Origin: Scytonema hofmannii PCC 7110
GTDB lineage: Bacteria; Cyanobacteriota; Cyanobacteriia; Cyanobacteriales; Nostocaceae
Direction of reading: 5' to 3'
Assembly: GCF_000346485.2 (NCBI RefSeq)
Contig: NZ_KQ976354.1
Coordinates: 794,892 to 858,891, forward strand
DNA length: 64,000 bases
The stretch's first letter is position 1. Every line of letters begins with the position of its first letter. Positions 16,594 through 27,445 of this stretch are shown here, one piece after another. The notes under the pieces are model-generated. The model was not told the DNA's origin. It did no database searches and saw only the letters and a list, made by a program, of their open reading frames with translations. Position numbers and translations under genes: made by a program.

Positions 16594-19542
16594 ATGAAAG
16601 CTGAGACAACTTATGATGAAGTAGCGAGGTTAGAAGCCCTCCGCCAATATCAAATTCTTGATACCGAACCAGAAGAGGCTTACAACAATATTGCCAAGCT
16701 AGCTGCCTTTATTTGTGATGCTCCCATTGTTTTGGTGAATTTTATTGATAAGGATCGCCAATGGTTTAAGGCAAAGATAGGTATTGATTTAACAGAAGTA
16801 CCTCGGAGCATAGGTTTCTCTTACCTATGCCAAGAAAAACAAGATGTGGCGATCGTCTCTGACACTCATACCAATGAAGAGTTCGCAAAGAATCCAGTCG
16901 TTACATCCTATCCCTACGTGAGGTTTTATGCAGGATTTCCCTTAATGACTCCTAAAGGAGACATGGTGGGTACTCTCTGTGTTATCGATCGCATTCCAAG
17001 AGAACTGAACCAGCAACAGATAGAAGCTCTCAGAGCCTTAAGCCGCCAAGTCATCAGTCAACTGGAACTCAGACGCAATTTAACTGAGGTATGCCATTTT
17101 GCAGATGAGCTTCAACTCACGCAAGAAAAACTAGCACACAGTGAAAATCTTCTCCGTACAATTGTTCAGTCAGAACCAGAGTGTGTCAAATTACTTGCCA
17201 AGGATGGCACTCTATTGGAGATGAACCCAGCAGGGCTGGCAATGATTGAAGCTGATTCTCCCAACCAAGTTGTGGGAAAGTGCGTCTATCCCTTCATTGT
17301 TGCTGAGCACCGTCAAGCATTTATAGATCTCACAAATAAGGTTTTTCAGGGTGAATCGGGGATACTAGAATTTAAAATTATTGGACTTAAGGGAAAGCGC
17401 TGTTGGTTGGAAACTCACGCCGTTCCTTTGCGGAATTCCGATGGAAATATAATTTCTCTGTTAGCTGTCACACGCGATACCACTGCTCGCAAGCAAGCAG
17501 ATCGAGAGCGTCAGAGACTCCTAGAACGAGAACAAATGGCACGCAAACAAAGCGAAGTTGCTCAACGCGAGGCAGAAGCAGCACGAAATCAAAGCATAAA
17601 AATCTTAGAGAGTATTACTGATGCCTTCTTTGCCCTAGACAAAGATTGGCGTTTTATTTACATCAATCGACAAGCAGAACGGTTTTTAGAAAGCAATCGA
17701 GAGGAATTACTCGGTCAGTCTGTATGGGATAAGTTTTCTGGATCTGTTGATTCTACTTTTTATCAACAATATCACAAAGCAGTCGCTCAACAAATCAGCG
17801 TTTCTTTTGAAGCGTTCTATTCACCACGAAATACTTGGTTTGAAGTCCATGCTTATCCTACAAGCGAAGGTCTTTCCGTATATTTTCAGGACATAACTCA
17901 GCGCAAGTACGCTGAAGTCGCTCTGCGAGAAAGTGAAGAACGCTGGCAATTGGCTCTAAGGGGCAATAATGATGGTATTTGGGACTGGAATATCAAAACC
18001 AATGAAGTGTTCTTCTCACAGCGTTGGAAAAAAATGCTAGGGTATGAAGACCATGAGGTTACCAATTATCTGGATGAGTGGCAGAAACGAGTTCATCTTG
18101 ATGATTTGGAAAGGGTGATGCAAGTGATGAAGAACCACTTTGCAAAAAAGACCCCATATTATATCAGCGAACATCGAATACAGTGCAAAGATGGTTCTTA
18201 CAAATGGATTTTAGATAGGGGTCAAGCACTTTGGGATGATGCTGGCAATGTCTTGCGAATGGTAGGTTCTTACACAGATATTACAGAACGGAAGCTAGCA
18301 GAAGAAGAATTAAAACACCAAAACAGGCGATCGCAACTTTTTGCCGAAATTACCCTAAAAATTCGCCAATCATTACAAATTGAGGAAATTCTCGAAACAG
18401 CAGTTACGGAAGTCCAAAAACTGCTAAAGGCAGATCGAGTTCTGATCTTCCGTCTTTGGGCAGAGGGTTCGGGGACTGTCATGCAAGAGGCTGTTTTGCC
18501 CGGATTTCCTGCAGTACTGGGAAAAAATCTTCACGATCCGTGCTTTGGAAAAGATTATCAAGAGCCGTACCGTCAAGGAAGAGCGAGTGCGATCGCGGAT
18601 ATTGAAACAGCAGGCATCCAAGATTGCCATAGACAATTTCTCGCACAATTTGGTGTAAAATCTAATCTCGTTGTACCGATACTCCAACGGGAAAACTTAT
18701 GGGGTTTGTTGATTGCCCACCAATGCGATCGCCCTCGCAATTGGAGCAATATAGAGATTGAGTTACTACAACAGTTAGCAAACCAAATTGGTATTGCTCT
18801 ATCTCAGGCACATTTGTTAGCACAAGAAACTCAGCAACGCGAGGAACTCGTTCGTTCTAATGCCGAACTAGAACAATTTGCTTACGTTGCTTCTCACGAT
18901 TTACAAGAACCACTACGAATGGTCACAAGTTACTTGCAGCTTTTGGAGCGACGCTACAAAGATAAACTAGATGGTCAAGCCCATGAGTTTATAGCCTATG
19001 CTGTAGACGGAGCGCATCGGATGCAGAAACTCATTCAGGATTTATTGAGTTATTCTCGTGTCAGCACTCGCGCACAGCCCTTCAAATTAGTTAAGTGTCA
19101 TTCTATTGTCAAGAGTGCTCTTACCAATCTCAAAATAGCCATAGAAGAAAGTGGTGCAGTCATCACGCAGGATTCTTTACCTGAAATTATGGCAGATGCC
19201 ACACAACTAACACAGCTGTTTCAAAATCTGATTGCAAATGCCATCAAATTTCGCAGCGAACAAACACCTCAAATTCATATTGGAGTGGAACGTATAGAGG
19301 AAAAATGGCGATTTACCGTCAGAGATAATGGAATAGGCATTGAACCTCAGTATGCCGAGCGAATTTTTATTATTTTCCAACGACTGCACACCAGAGATAA
19401 GTATTCCGGCACTGGCATTGGACTGGCAATATGTAAGAAAATTGTGGAACGTCACGGTGGAAACATCTGGATTGAGTCACAACCAGAACAGGGTACAACT
19501 TTCTTCTTTACTATTCCCGATAGAGCAGGAAATCGTTTGTGA
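16594..19542 (+). CDS. Multi-sensor histidine kinase with candidate DXCF cyanobacteriochrome GAF
   Basis: A 982-residue soluble sensor kinase. Order: GAF (about 25-165), PAS (about 185-300), PAS (about 335-445), PAS with PAC (about 445-570), GAF (about 590-745), HisKA with His768 in [10 protein letters not shown], and HATPase ([25 protein letters not shown]) to the end. The second GAF is cyanobacteriochrome-like: DPCF with Cys650, IADIETAG, then DCH with Cys678. The canonical bilin Cys and the DXCF Cys are 28 residues apart, as in known DXCF photoreceptors. It starts with ATG after an AT-rich leader and overlaps the next response regulator gene by 4 bp. Light sensing is inferred; bilin binding needs proof. 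Confidence 0.85.
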   Translation: MKAETTYDEVARLEALRQYQILDTEPEEAYNNIAKLAAFICDAPIVLVNFIDKDRQWFKAKIGIDLTEVPRSIGFSYLCQEKQDVAIVSDTHTNEEFAKNPVVTSYPYVRFYAGFPLMTPKGDMVGTLCVIDRIPRELNQQQIEALRALSRQVISQLELRRNLTEVCHFADELQLTQEKLAHSENLLRTIVQSEPECVKLLAKDGTLLEMNPAGLAMIEADSPNQVVGKCVYPFIVAEHRQAFIDLTNKVFQGESGILEFKIIGLKGKRCWLETHAVPLRNSDGNIISLLAVTRDTTARKQADRERQRLLEREQMARKQSEVAQREAEAARNQSIKILESITDAFFALDKDWRFIYINRQAERFLESNREELLGQSVWDKFSGSVDSTFYQQYHKAVAQQISVSFEAFYSPRNTWFEVHAYPTSEGLSVYFQDITQRKYAEVALRESEERWQLALRGNNDGIWDWNIKTNEVFFSQRWKKMLGYEDHEVTNYLDEWQKRVHLDDLERVMQVMKNHFAKKTPYYISEHRIQCKDGSYKWILDRGQALWDDAGNVLRMVGSYTDITERKLAEEELKHQNRRSQLFAEITLKIRQSLQIEEILETAVTEVQKLLKADRVLIFRLWAEGSGTVMQEAVLPGFPAVLGKNLHDPCFGKDYQEPYRQGRASAIADIETAGIQDCHRQFLAQFGVKSNLVVPILQRENLWGLLIAHQCDRPRNWSNIEIELLQQLANQIGIALSQAHLLAQETQQREELVRSNAELEQFAYVASHDLQEPLRMVTSYLQLLERRYKDKLDGQAHEFIAYAVDGAHRMQKLIQDLLSYSRVSTRAQPFKLVKCHSIVKSALTNLKIAIEESGAVITQDSLPEIMADATQLTQLFQNLIANAIKFRSEQTPQIHIGVERIEEKWRFTVRDNGIGIEPQYAERIFIIFQRLHTRDKYSGTGIGLAICKKIVERHGGNIWIESQPEQGTTFFFTIPDRAGNRL

Positions 19543-19982
19543 GTACAGAAATAGTTATGCCTATTGAGGTTTTGCTCGTAGAAGACAATCCTGGCGATGT
19601 CCAGCTAACCCAGATCGCTCTGGAAGATAGCAAAATCTCCGTCAACTTAAATGTAGCACGTGATGGCGTTGAAGCTATGGCGTTTCTACGCAAGGAAGAA
19701 CAGTATCAAGGGATGCCAACCCCTGATATTATACTGCTCGATTTAAATCTACCTAGAAAAGATGGGCGAGAAGTGCTAGCAGAAATAAAAGAGGATAGAA
19801 TTCTTAGAAGAATTCCCGTCGTCGTCCTAACCACATCTGGTTCGGAAGAAGATGTTCTCAGAGCCTACAATCTCTGTGCCAACTGTTACATTACCAAACC
19901 AGTAGACTTTGACCAATTCGTTAAAATCGTACATTCTATCGAAAGCTTCTGGTTTACTGTTGTCAAATTACCACAAGAGTAA
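19539..19982 (+). CDS. Rcp1-like single-domain response regulator
   Basis: A 147-residue stand-alone receiver of the Rcp1 group, which accepts phosphate from phytochrome-type kinases. The phospho-acceptor is Asp68 in [12 protein letters not shown], and [11 protein letters not shown] and [12 protein letters not shown] supply the Thr and Lys. The start GTG overlaps the stop of the kinase gene (GTGA), so translation is coupled and the kinase upstream is its likely phosphodonor. There is no output domain; it probably passes phosphate on or acts by protein contact. Confidence 0.9.
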   Translation: MSTEIVMPIEVLLVEDNPGDVQLTQIALEDSKISVNLNVARDGVEAMAFLRKEEQYQGMPTPDIILLDLNLPRKDGREVLAEIKEDRILRRIPVVVLTTSGSEEDVLRAYNLCANCYITKPVDFDQFVKIVHSIESFWFTVVKLPQE

Positions 19983-19989
19983 AGAAGAA

Positions 19990-20090
19990 GGGAGAGTGGG
20001 GGAGTGGGGAAGTGGGAAAGTGGGGGAAAATAGTTAAATGACTACTAACTACTAACCACTAACTACTAACCACTAACCACTAACCAATCA
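19990..20090. repeat. GGGAGTGG and ACTAACC heptamer tracts
   Basis: A purine-rich AGTGGGG tract (about 19990-20025) is followed by seven or more copies of ACTAACC/ACTAACT up to the start of the hybrid kinase. Such tracts occupy most spacers in this window. No Shine-Dalgarno is visible for the next gene. Confidence 0.9.
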
Positions 20091-20092
20091 TA

Positions 20093-22336
20093 ATGAAAGT
20101 CTTATTAGTTGAAGATAACCCTGGAGACGTCCGACTGTTGCGGGAATTTTTATTGGAAGTTCCATCCGTTGAATTTGTTCTGGAACAGGTACAGCGGTTA
20201 GATGAAGCACTAAAATCTCTGGAAGAAGAAAGTTTTGATGTCATTTTGCTAGACTTATTATTGCCAGATAGCCAAGGGTTGGAAACATTTGTCAAAATCC
20301 ACTGTCAATATCCGGCCATTCCTGTGATTGTTTTGACAGGTTTTAATGATGAAACCCTGGCTACTCATGCAATGCAACAAGGAGCGCAAGATTATTTAGT
20401 CAAGGGACAGGTGAATGGCGATTTGCTGTTCCGTTCTATGCGCTATGCAATTGAACGTCAGCGCACGGAGGAAGCTTTAAGACAGAGTGAAGAGCGATTT
20501 CGGGTGGCATTGAAGAACTCTCCTATTTTTGTATTTAACCAAGACAAAGAACTATGCTACACTTGGGTCTACAATCCAATTTTTGGCTTGAGTGCTGAAG
20601 AGATTTTGGGCAAGTGCGACTCAGATTTTATTTGGGCTAACGATAGTGAACGTCTCAAAGAGATTAAATTAGGTGTACTGGCTACAGGGATGGGAATCAG
20701 AGAAGAAGTTTCTATTACCACAGCCCAAGGAACTCGATATTACGATCTGACCATCGAACCATTATACAACGAGTCCCATGAAATCGTAGGTATCACCTGT
20801 GCCTGCATTGACATTAACGAGCATAAACTAGCTGAAGAGAAAATTCGCCAACAGGCTGCTTTACTTGATGTTACTACTGATGCGATTTTTGTACGAGATT
20901 TAGAAAACCGTGTTTTATTCTGGAACAAAGGTGCAGAAAATTTGTATGGCTGGCTTTCAGAAGAAGCATGTGGAGAGAATGCTAGCAAGTTTTTGTACAA
21001 TGAAACGCCACCAGAAGAGCAAGCAGCTTTTGTAAGTGTGACTCGCAAAGGCAAGTGGCAAGGTGAAGTGACTAAATTGACGAAGAATAATAAGGAAATT
21101 CTTGTAGAAAGCCGATGGACTTTGGTGCGCGATCGCAATGGCAAGCCTAAATCAATTCTGAGTGTTGATACTGATATTTCAGAGAAGAAGCTTTTGGAGT
21201 CACAATTGTTTCGTGCTCAACGATTGGAAAGTATTGGCACTTTAGCAAGTGGCATTGCTCATGACTTAAACAATATCCTAACACCTATTCTGGCAGTAGC
21301 GCAACTATTACCACTGAAATACCCCGATATTTACGAGCAGGATATGCACCTGTTAGAAATCTTAGAAGATAGTGCCAAACGTGGTGCCGATCTAGTAAAA
21401 CAGGTTTTGTCTTTTGCTCGGGGTGTCGAAGGAAAGCGGATTACTTTACAGATGAGACACTTAATTAAAGAAGTCATAACTATTCTCAAAGAAACATTTC
21501 CCAAATCTGTAGAAGTCCGCACTGATATACAACAAGATTTATGGATGGTTTCTGGTGATAGTACACAACTGCATCAGGTACTCATGAACCTTTGTGTCAA
21601 TGCCCGTGATGCTATGCCTAACGGTGGTACTTTGAGTATCACTGCCAAAAATCTATTGGTTGATGAAAATTATGCTCGCATGCATCTAGAGGCAAAAACC
21701 GGACCTTATACAGTCATTACTGTTTCAGACACTGGAGTTGGCATTTCTGCTGAAATTATGGACAGAATTTTTGAACCATTTTTCACCACTAAGGAACAAG
21801 GTAAAGGAACCGGTTTGGGACTTTCGACTGTCATTGGCATCGTCAAAAGTCACGGTGGTTTTGTGAATGTATATAGTGAAGTTGGCACTGGAACTCGCTT
21901 TAAGGTTTACTTTCCTGCAGTAGAGGAAATGGAAACAGAATTAGCATCAGAAGTTGAGGTATTGACAGGCAATGGAGAACTCATTTTAGTTGTAGACGAT
22001 GAACCTTCGATTCAAGAAATTACCAAAGCGTCCTTAGAAGCATACAACTATAAGATTTTGACAGCAAATGATGGTGTGGAAGCGATCGCGCTTTATGCCC
22101 AGTACAAGGATACAATTTGTGTTGTGTTGATGGATATGATGTTACCTTTACTTGATGGTTTAACTGCTATCCGTACCATCCAAAAAATCAACCCACAGGT
22201 GAAAGTGATTGCTACAAGTGGACTTATGTCTAGCAGTAAGTTAGCTGCTGCTACTGGCAATGGTGTCCACAAATTTCTGTCCAAGCCTTATACTGTTAAA
22301 GAATTATTGTATGCTTTGCAAACAGTACTAGGTTGA
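20093..22336 (+). CDS. Hybrid histidine kinase (REC-PAS-PAS-HK-REC)
   Basis: A 747-residue soluble signalling protein. Order: receiver (about 1-120, Asp54 in [12 protein letters not shown], Lys in DYLVKGQV), PAS (about 135-250), PAS/PAC (about 255-370), HisKA with His390 in [12 protein letters not shown], HATPase (about 490-610, with [28 protein letters not shown]) and a C-terminal receiver (Asp681 in VLMDMMLP). The kinase core is of the NtrB-like HDLNN type. It follows the cyanobacteriochrome-like kinase and the Rcp1-like regulator on the same strand, so a phosphorelay among the three is plausible. The start abuts a repeat. Confidence 0.9.
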   Translation: MKVLLVEDNPGDVRLLREFLLEVPSVEFVLEQVQRLDEALKSLEEESFDVILLDLLLPDSQGLETFVKIHCQYPAIPVIVLTGFNDETLATHAMQQGAQDYLVKGQVNGDLLFRSMRYAIERQRTEEALRQSEERFRVALKNSPIFVFNQDKELCYTWVYNPIFGLSAEEILGKCDSDFIWANDSERLKEIKLGVLATGMGIREEVSITTAQGTRYYDLTIEPLYNESHEIVGITCACIDINEHKLAEEKIRQQAALLDVTTDAIFVRDLENRVLFWNKGAENLYGWLSEEACGENASKFLYNETPPEEQAAFVSVTRKGKWQGEVTKLTKNNKEILVESRWTLVRDRNGKPKSILSVDTDISEKKLLESQLFRAQRLESIGTLASGIAHDLNNILTPILAVAQLLPLKYPDIYEQDMHLLEILEDSAKRGADLVKQVLSFARGVEGKRITLQMRHLIKEVITILKETFPKSVEVRTDIQQDLWMVSGDSTQLHQVLMNLCVNARDAMPNGGTLSITAKNLLVDENYARMHLEAKTGPYTVITVSDTGVGISAEIMDRIFEPFFTTKEQGKGTGLGLSTVIGIVKSHGGFVNVYSEVGTGTRFKVYFPAVEEMETELASEVEVLTGNGELILVVDDEPSIQEITKASLEAYNYKILTANDGVEAIALYAQYKDTICVVLMDMMLPLLDGLTAIRTIQKINPQVKVIATSGLMSSSKLAAATGNGVHKFLSKPYTVKELLYALQTVLG

Positions 22337-22468
22337 AAAAGGGAGTGGAGAGTGGGGAGTAGGGAGTAGGGGAAGAGGGATTTTCATGATTGGTTGTGTT
22401 GAGAGTTGGGAGTGAGGGAAAAGAAAAATTTTGATTTGTTCTGGCGTGCAAAAGTACATAATGGTTAC

Positions 22469-23503
22469 TTATGGGTTGGGAATCATTGCGACCTTAATGA
22501 CCTTACGTTCCCTCATGTCACAAAAGACTTGTTCTAAATCCGTTAAGGGGCGGCGATCGCTAATTAATAACTCAAAAGGAATTTTCCTGGTAGCAATGAG
22601 TGAAAGTGCTTCTCGTACAAATACAGGGGTGTTGTGGAAGACTCCTTTTAGTGTCAGTTCACTATAGTGGAGTTGTTCTGTATTTACAGTAATACTAGTA
22701 TCTCGCGGGCAACCACCGAAAAGATTGACAGTTGCACCAGGGCGAGCACAGGCAATAGCTGTTTCCCAAGCACTTGGCACTCCAGTTGCCTCGATCGCAA
22801 CATCTGCACCCATTCCTTGTGTTAAATCTTTCACAACAGCAGGAATATCCGGTAATTGGCGGTAATTAAAGGTTGCTGCTGCACCTAGCTTTTTTCCAAT
22901 TGCTAGCCGTTGGTCATTTCCTCCAAACAGTAGGACTTCTGCTTGTGTATCGAGAGCCAACTTTGCCACGAACATCAGCCCAATTGCCCCATCCCCTACC
23001 ACGACAACACGAGCGCCCGGTTTGACGTTGGAACGGGCGACTCCATGCAGTACACAAGCTAAAGGTTCTGTCATGGATGCTAATTCATCGGGTAAGTCAT
23101 GGGGAATGGGCAACAGATTATGCTGCACAATCGGTGCGGGAATTTTTAAATATTGGGCAAATGTTCCATTATTCCAGGTCAAGTTTGGGCATAAAGAGTA
23201 TTCTTGGCGATCGCAAAAAAAACACTTCATACATGGAGCAGAATTATTTGCGACTGCGCGATCGCCCACTTGCCAATTTGTAACACCTTCTCCTACAGCT
23301 ACAATCTGTCCAGCCGCTTCGTGACCAAATAGAGTAGGCGGTTTAAGCATTCTAGCATGACCGCCACGCCGCCACACTTTCAAATCTGTACCACAAGTTG
23401 TTGATACTCCCACTTGAAGAACAACTTCACCCTTACTAGGAGTAGGCTTGGCGACTTCTTCCAAACGTAAATCTTCTTTACCGTAAAGTAAAGCTGCTAA
23501 CAC
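22469..23503 (-). CDS. Zinc-dependent alcohol dehydrogenase (MDR family)
   Basis: A protein of about 344 residues of the medium-chain dehydrogenase family. Catalytic zinc ligands are likely the Cys in TTCGTDLKVW, the His-Glu of LFGHEAAG and a later Glu (MTEPLACVLHG). The structural zinc site shows as CMKCFFCDRQEYSLC. NAD binding is by VVVGDGAIGL. I prefer the GTG at 23503 (LAALLYGKEDL follows) because an AGG stands 9 bp upstream and family members start there; the upstream GTG at 23530 lies in a repeat. It resembles sorbitol/threonine dehydrogenase-like enzymes; substrate unknown. Confidence 0.8.
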   Translation of the reverse strand: MLAALLYGKEDLRLEEVAKPTPSKGEVVLQVGVSTTCGTDLKVWRRGGHARMLKPPTLFGHEAAGQIVAVGEGVTNWQVGDRAVANNSAPCMKCFFCDRQEYSLCPNLTWNNGTFAQYLKIPAPIVQHNLLPIPHDLPDELASMTEPLACVLHGVARSNVKPGARVVVVGDGAIGLMFVAKLALDTQAEVLLFGGNDQRLAIGKKLGAAATFNYRQLPDIPAVVKDLTQGMGADVAIEATGVPSAWETAIACARPGATVNLFGGCPRDTSITVNTEQLHYSELTLKGVFHNTPVFVREALSLIATRKIPFELLISDRRPLTDLEQVFCDMRERKVIKVAMIPNP

Positions 23504-23640
23504 GGATTGCAACCTAATATTTAACTCCACCCGATTGTAGCAGGTGGAGTTAAATATTCGTAGGTTTGTAGTAGCGATGTATGCGCTTAAGCGCTACTAC
23601 GAGCCAATGAGACTTCTCTTTTTTCCTCACACCCTAATCT

Positions 23641-23826
23641 CTAATCTTTAGCGACCACCGCAGTCACAACGCCTAGATTTCTGCCTTCAATTTTGGACAA
23701 TCGATTTACTGTTAATAACGGTACTTCTTGCCAACAAGTTTTACAGAACCAGTAAACTTCACCTTGCCGGACATGACGCAAGAGGCAATCACCGCAACAT
23801 GGACAACTGTTGGATCTCATGCTCAT
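23641..23826 (-). CDS. Small zinc-ribbon-like protein
   Basis: A 61-residue protein with a CPCCGDCLL motif followed 12 residues later by CKTC, which looks like a four-cysteine zinc ribbon, and then WQEVP. Short proteins of this layout recur in filamentous cyanobacteria, but I do not know a function. The start ATG at 23826 or at the third codon are both possible. It lies 57 bp after the glycosyltransferase gene on the same strand and may share its transcript. Confidence 0.6.
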   Translation of the reverse strand: MSMRSNSCPCCGDCLLRHVRQGEVYWFCKTCWQEVPLLTVNRLSKIEGRNLGVVTAVVAKD

Positions 23827-23883
23827 ATTTACGTCCCCCTTGTTAAAGAAATGTTGATATAAATGCAGTCAAAAAAGTGTTGA

Positions 23884-24951
23884 TTAAAACTGGATTTTAG
23901 CAGCATGAATTCGACCATTGGTATTGACGCGATCCTTTATAATTCTGCAATAGACCGCTTCATATCCATCAACCATCTGGATAACGCTAAACTTGCTTTC
24001 TATATATTCTCGGCAAGTTTGACGATTTAATTCCAATGCTGAGGGAATCATTGCTGCCATTTCTTCGTAGCTTTGGCACACGAACCCTGACACACCATTG
24101 GCAACAACTTCTGATACAGAACCCATATTGATGGCAATAACTGGTGTACCAGTTGCCATTGATTCAATCATGACTAGACCAAAAGGTTCTTGCCAGGTAA
24201 TGGGGAAGAGAGTAGTAGCAGCATTACCCAGAAGTTCAGCTTTCTCAGCATGGTTAATTTCACCTAAATACTGAATTTGCTGACCATCTATTTGGGGGGC
24301 AATTTCTTGTTCAAAAAACTTGGAGTCTACTACATCGACTTTTCCTGCCATCTTTAAACGCCAGCCCGCTTGTTTGGCAATAGCGATCGCGTGTTGCGGT
24401 CCCTTTTCTGGAGAAAAGCGTCCCAAGAATGCGAGATATGGTGGTTCTTCGTGTTTGGCTACAAAAGGATAATCTTCTGGATTAATCCCGTTATAAACCG
24501 TGCCTGCATAGTTCAGGTCTATTTGACGTTGCGCGTTACTAATGCTGACGTAAGATTGCTTTTGGTGATGGGAATAGACATGCCGATTGTCCGGTGTAAA
24601 ACTGCCGTGCAGGGTATGCACTGTTGGCGTTGGCACTAAACTCGCTAAAGGTAATGCCGATATCCCTACATGGGAGTGAATTATGTCGAATTCCGATGCT
24701 AGCTGGTAAACTTGGCTGAGTTCTAGCATTTCGTACACTGCATACTCTTTGACATTTGGGTCTAAGCGCAACGCACGAGGATAAACTGCTTCTAACTTAG
24801 CCAACGTTTGCGAATCGCCAGATGCAAACAACGTGACATCATGACCCCGTTTTACAAGTTCATCAGTCACACGACTCACAACTAGTTCAATGCCTCCGTA
24901 TGTTGGAGGTGGAACTCGTTCCCACAAGGGGGCTACTTGAGCGATTTTCAT
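23884..24951 (-). CDS. Glycosyltransferase family 4 protein
   Basis: A 355-residue GT-B glycosyltransferase of family GT4, probably using a nucleotide sugar to build glycolipid or polysaccharide at the cytoplasmic face. Seen are the Gly-rich acceptor loop (PTYGGIELVVSRVTDEL near residue 17), LGRFSPEKGPQHAI near residue 175 and the donor-site E-x7-E type block (QEPFGLVMIESMATGTPVIA) near residue 265. The N-terminus MKIAQVAPLWERVPP is typical of a cyanobacterial subgroup. Acceptor and sugar are unknown. Confidence 0.85.
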   Translation of the reverse strand: MKIAQVAPLWERVPPPTYGGIELVVSRVTDELVKRGHDVTLFASGDSQTLAKLEAVYPRALRLDPNVKEYAVYEMLELSQVYQLASEFDIIHSHVGISALPLASLVPTPTVHTLHGSFTPDNRHVYSHHQKQSYVSISNAQRQIDLNYAGTVYNGINPEDYPFVAKHEEPPYLAFLGRFSPEKGPQHAIAIAKQAGWRLKMAGKVDVVDSKFFEQEIAPQIDGQQIQYLGEINHAEKAELLGNAATTLFPITWQEPFGLVMIESMATGTPVIAINMGSVSEVVANGVSGFVCQSYEEMAAMIPSALELNRQTCREYIESKFSVIQMVDGYEAVYCRIIKDRVNTNGRIHAAKIQF

Positions 24952-25346
24952 AGGTCTTTTAGTTCAGCGCTTTTACTGGGCTATAACTCGGATTTGTATC
25001 CAACTTAGGTAAAGCATTTATACTTACCTATCTAATTCTTAAGTTAACCCAAATATTTTGCAAGAGTGCAATTTCGGTTAACCGTACCTAGAAATAGTCA
25101 CCAGCAACTTACGGAGAGTCAGCAATATATTTAGCAACTACACTCTTAATATAGTGCTGATTGCAGAATTTTATCATCTATCTTGGGGATCAGAAAAAAT
25201 CCAAATTTTTGTAACTAAAAATACTAAATTCCCGGATGGGATCAATTCTTTTTACTTGCGGCTAACTCTTGACCAATGACCATTGACCGATAACTATTAA
25301 CTATTGACTAATGACCACTGACTACTGATAAACCACTGTAAAAAAA
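24952..25346. other. Divergent spacer between glycosyltransferase and xth
   Basis: About 395 bp separating two divergent genes, so both promoters must lie here. The right part (25262-25335) is a degenerate TGACCA/TTAACTA heptamer repeat. No RNA gene was recognised. Confidence 0.5.
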
Positions 25347-26129
25347 ATGAAAGTTGCTACTTGGAATGTCAACTCGATTCGCATACGCACTGGACATGTT
25401 ATCGATTGGTTGAGTCAAAATCGGGTTGATGTCCTCTGCATACAAGAGACTAAAGTTGTGGATACTGAATTTCCGCGTGCGCTTTTTGAGGAATTAGGCT
25501 ATCACCTTTATACATCAGGACAAAAATCATATAACGGTGTTGCGATCGCTAGTTGCCAACCACTAAAGGACGTCAGCTGTAGTTTTTATGATGTTTTGTC
25601 AAATTTAGACCCAGAATGGGACGAGCAAAAACGGATTATTACAGGTAGTATAGATAATGTAAGAATTGTTAATCTTTATGTACCCAATGGCTCCTCTATT
25701 GGAAGCGAAAAATACAATTACAAACTGCGTTGGTTAACAGTACTGCGCGAGTATTTAAAATCGCTTCTGGTGACCTCACCCAGTATTTGTATGTGTGGTG
25801 ACTTTAATATCGCTTTAGAAGACAGGGATATTCATGAAGGTGCGATTGCCGTAAACCAGATTATGGCTTCCGTTCCAGAGCGCCAAGCCCTACGAGACGT
25901 TTTATCACTGGGATTCAGTGATGTTTTTCGTAAATTTACATCTGAAAGCGGGCAATATAGTTGGTGGGATTATCGCGCTGCTGCTTTTCGGCGTAACCTG
26001 GGTTGGCGAATCGACCATCACTATCTCACACCAGACTTGTACGAGCGTGCTAAAAGCTGCTCCATTGATGTTACTCCCAGAAAATTAACTCAACCCAGCG
26101 ACCACGCGCCAGTCGTTGTGGAATTTTAG
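25347..26129 (+). CDS. xth: Exodeoxyribonuclease III
   Basis: A 260-residue AP endonuclease/exonuclease of the ExoIII family, acting in base-excision repair. The active-site motifs are present: TWNVNSIR at the start, CIQETKV (metal-binding Glu) near residue 35, CGDFNIAL near residue 151 and PSDHAPVVVEF at the end with catalytic Asp-His. Length is standard. The stop TAG is the first part of a TTTTAGA repeat array that fills the next 200 bp. Monocistronic. Confidence 0.95.
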   Translation: MKVATWNVNSIRIRTGHVIDWLSQNRVDVLCIQETKVVDTEFPRALFEELGYHLYTSGQKSYNGVAIASCQPLKDVSCSFYDVLSNLDPEWDEQKRIITGSIDNVRIVNLYVPNGSSIGSEKYNYKLRWLTVLREYLKSLLVTSPSICMCGDFNIALEDRDIHEGAIAVNQIMASVPERQALRDVLSLGFSDVFRKFTSESGQYSWWDYRAAAFRRNLGWRIDHHYLTPDLYERAKSCSIDVTPRKLTQPSDHAPVVVEF

Positions 26130-26325
26130 ATTTTAGATTTTGGATTTTGGATTAGGGGATTTTAGATTTTGGATTTTGGATTAGGGGATTTTGGATTAGG
26201 GGATTTTAGATTTTGGATTTTGGATTAGGGGATTTTGGATTAGGGGATTTTAGATTTTGGATTTTGGATTAGGGGATTTTGGATTTTGGATTTTGGATTT
26301 TGGATTAGGGGATTTTGGATTAGTG
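26125..26325. repeat. GATTTTGGATTTTGGATTAGG repeat array
   Basis: About 200 bp of GGATTTT/AGATTTT heptamers interleaved with TTAGGGGATTTT. It starts at the stop codon of xth. The complementary AATCCAAAATCC form occurs at 26399-26432 just before the SDR gene, so the transcript could fold back across 26330-26398. The same motif occurs at 3890, 14850, 28953 and 47979. Confidence 0.95.
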
Positions 26326-26441
26326 TGGAAATGTCTATTGCATAGAGGGATGTGGGCGAAAGGAAATAACTAAATTTACAACACCTAGTGTTCATGACCC
26401 AATCCAAAATCCAAAATCTAAAATCCAAAATTCCAAATCCT

Positions 26442-27317
26442 ATGTTTCTAGTTACTGGAGCCACTGGAGGAATAGGTCGCAGAGTAGTGCGACTTTTGCG
26501 GGAACAGGAAAATCTTGTGCGGGCGTTTGTTCGCCTCACTTCACATTACGGTGAGTTAGAACACAGAGGAGCAAATATCTTCATTGGCGATTTGCGCCAA
26601 CAGCAAGATATCCAAAAAGCTTGTCAAGGTGTTCGGTATATTATTAGCGCTCACGGTTCTGATGGTGACGCCCTGTCCTTAGACTACCGCGCTAATATTG
26701 AACTTATCGACCAGGCAAAAGCAAATGGAGTGCAACACTTTGTGTTCATTTCCGTGTTGGGAGCAGATCGGGGTTACGAAGATGCTCCCGTGTTCAAAGC
26801 CAAACGAGCAGTAGAAAAATACCTGGAAACTAGTGGTTTAAACTACACTATTTTACGTCCAACTGGATTAGCATCGGATTTGCTGCCATCAGCAGAAAGG
26901 TTTCGAGAAACAGGGTTATACTTGCTCGTGGGTGACCCTAAAAATCGTACCTCTATTGTCAGTACAGATGATTTGGCTAGGATCGTGGTGGATTCAGTAA
27001 CCTTGGAAGCTGCTCGCAATCAAATTTTTGCTGTTGGAGGACCGGAAATTTTGCGAAGAGAGGATATTCCCAAAATTTTTAGTCGCGTATTTAACAAAGA
27101 ACCAGCGGTCATCAATCCGCCACTGTTTCTGGTTGACGCGGTCAGGGGAGGATTTGGTTTGTTTAATCCCCAAGCACAGAAGACTTTGGGTACTTTCCGC
27201 ACCTTACTAGCAAATGAATTTTTCTGTAACCATGAGGAGATTGCTAAAGTAGAAGCAATTTTCAATTTTCAATTGGAAACACTAGAAAACTTCCTCCGCC
27301 GATATTTGGCAGTATGA
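26442..27317 (+). CDS. Atypical SDR / NmrA-like NAD(P)-binding protein
   Basis: A protein of about 291 residues with an N-terminal FLVTGATGGIGRRVVRLL dinucleotide-binding loop, of the atypical SDR family (NmrA/complex I NDUFA9-like). Further features are VFISVLGADRG near residue 100 and YTILRPTGLASDLLPS near residue 135. The typical Tyr-x3-Lys is not apparent. I choose the ATG at 26442; the upstream in-frame start at 26388 would add residues encoded by the AATCCAAAATCC repeat. Cyanobacterial relatives include proteins linked to chlorophyll or photosystem assembly, but a specific role cannot be given. Confidence 0.8.
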   Translation: MFLVTGATGGIGRRVVRLLREQENLVRAFVRLTSHYGELEHRGANIFIGDLRQQQDIQKACQGVRYIISAHGSDGDALSLDYRANIELIDQAKANGVQHFVFISVLGADRGYEDAPVFKAKRAVEKYLETSGLNYTILRPTGLASDLLPSAERFRETGLYLLVGDPKNRTSIVSTDDLARIVVDSVTLEAARNQIFAVGGPEILRREDIPKIFSRVFNKEPAVINPPLFLVDAVRGGFGLFNPQAQKTLGTFRTLLANEFFCNHEEIAKVEAIFNFQLETLENFLRRYLAV

Positions 27318-27440
27318 ATGAGGGAGTGGGGAGTGGTGAGTAGGGAGTAGGGAGAGTTATGAATAACTATTCATATAATTGACAACTCTTTACTCTGATT
27401 CCCTACTCCCTACTCCCTATTCCCTACTCCCCAATCTAAA
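27313..27440. repeat. GGGAGTGG and CTACTCCC inverted repeat tracts
   Basis: A GAGTGGGGAGTAGGGAGT tract directly after the SDR stop is complementary to a CCTACTCCCTACTCCC tract at about 27395-27432. Between them lie about 45 bp, so the spacer can form a long imperfect stem. Confidence 0.85.
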
Positions 27441-27445
27441 ATTTT

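Noticed and set aside
16594-17100. First GAF of the large kinase as a second bilin-binding site
   Set aside because: It lacks the CH motif of bilin-binding GAF domains; it looks like a general GAF sensor.
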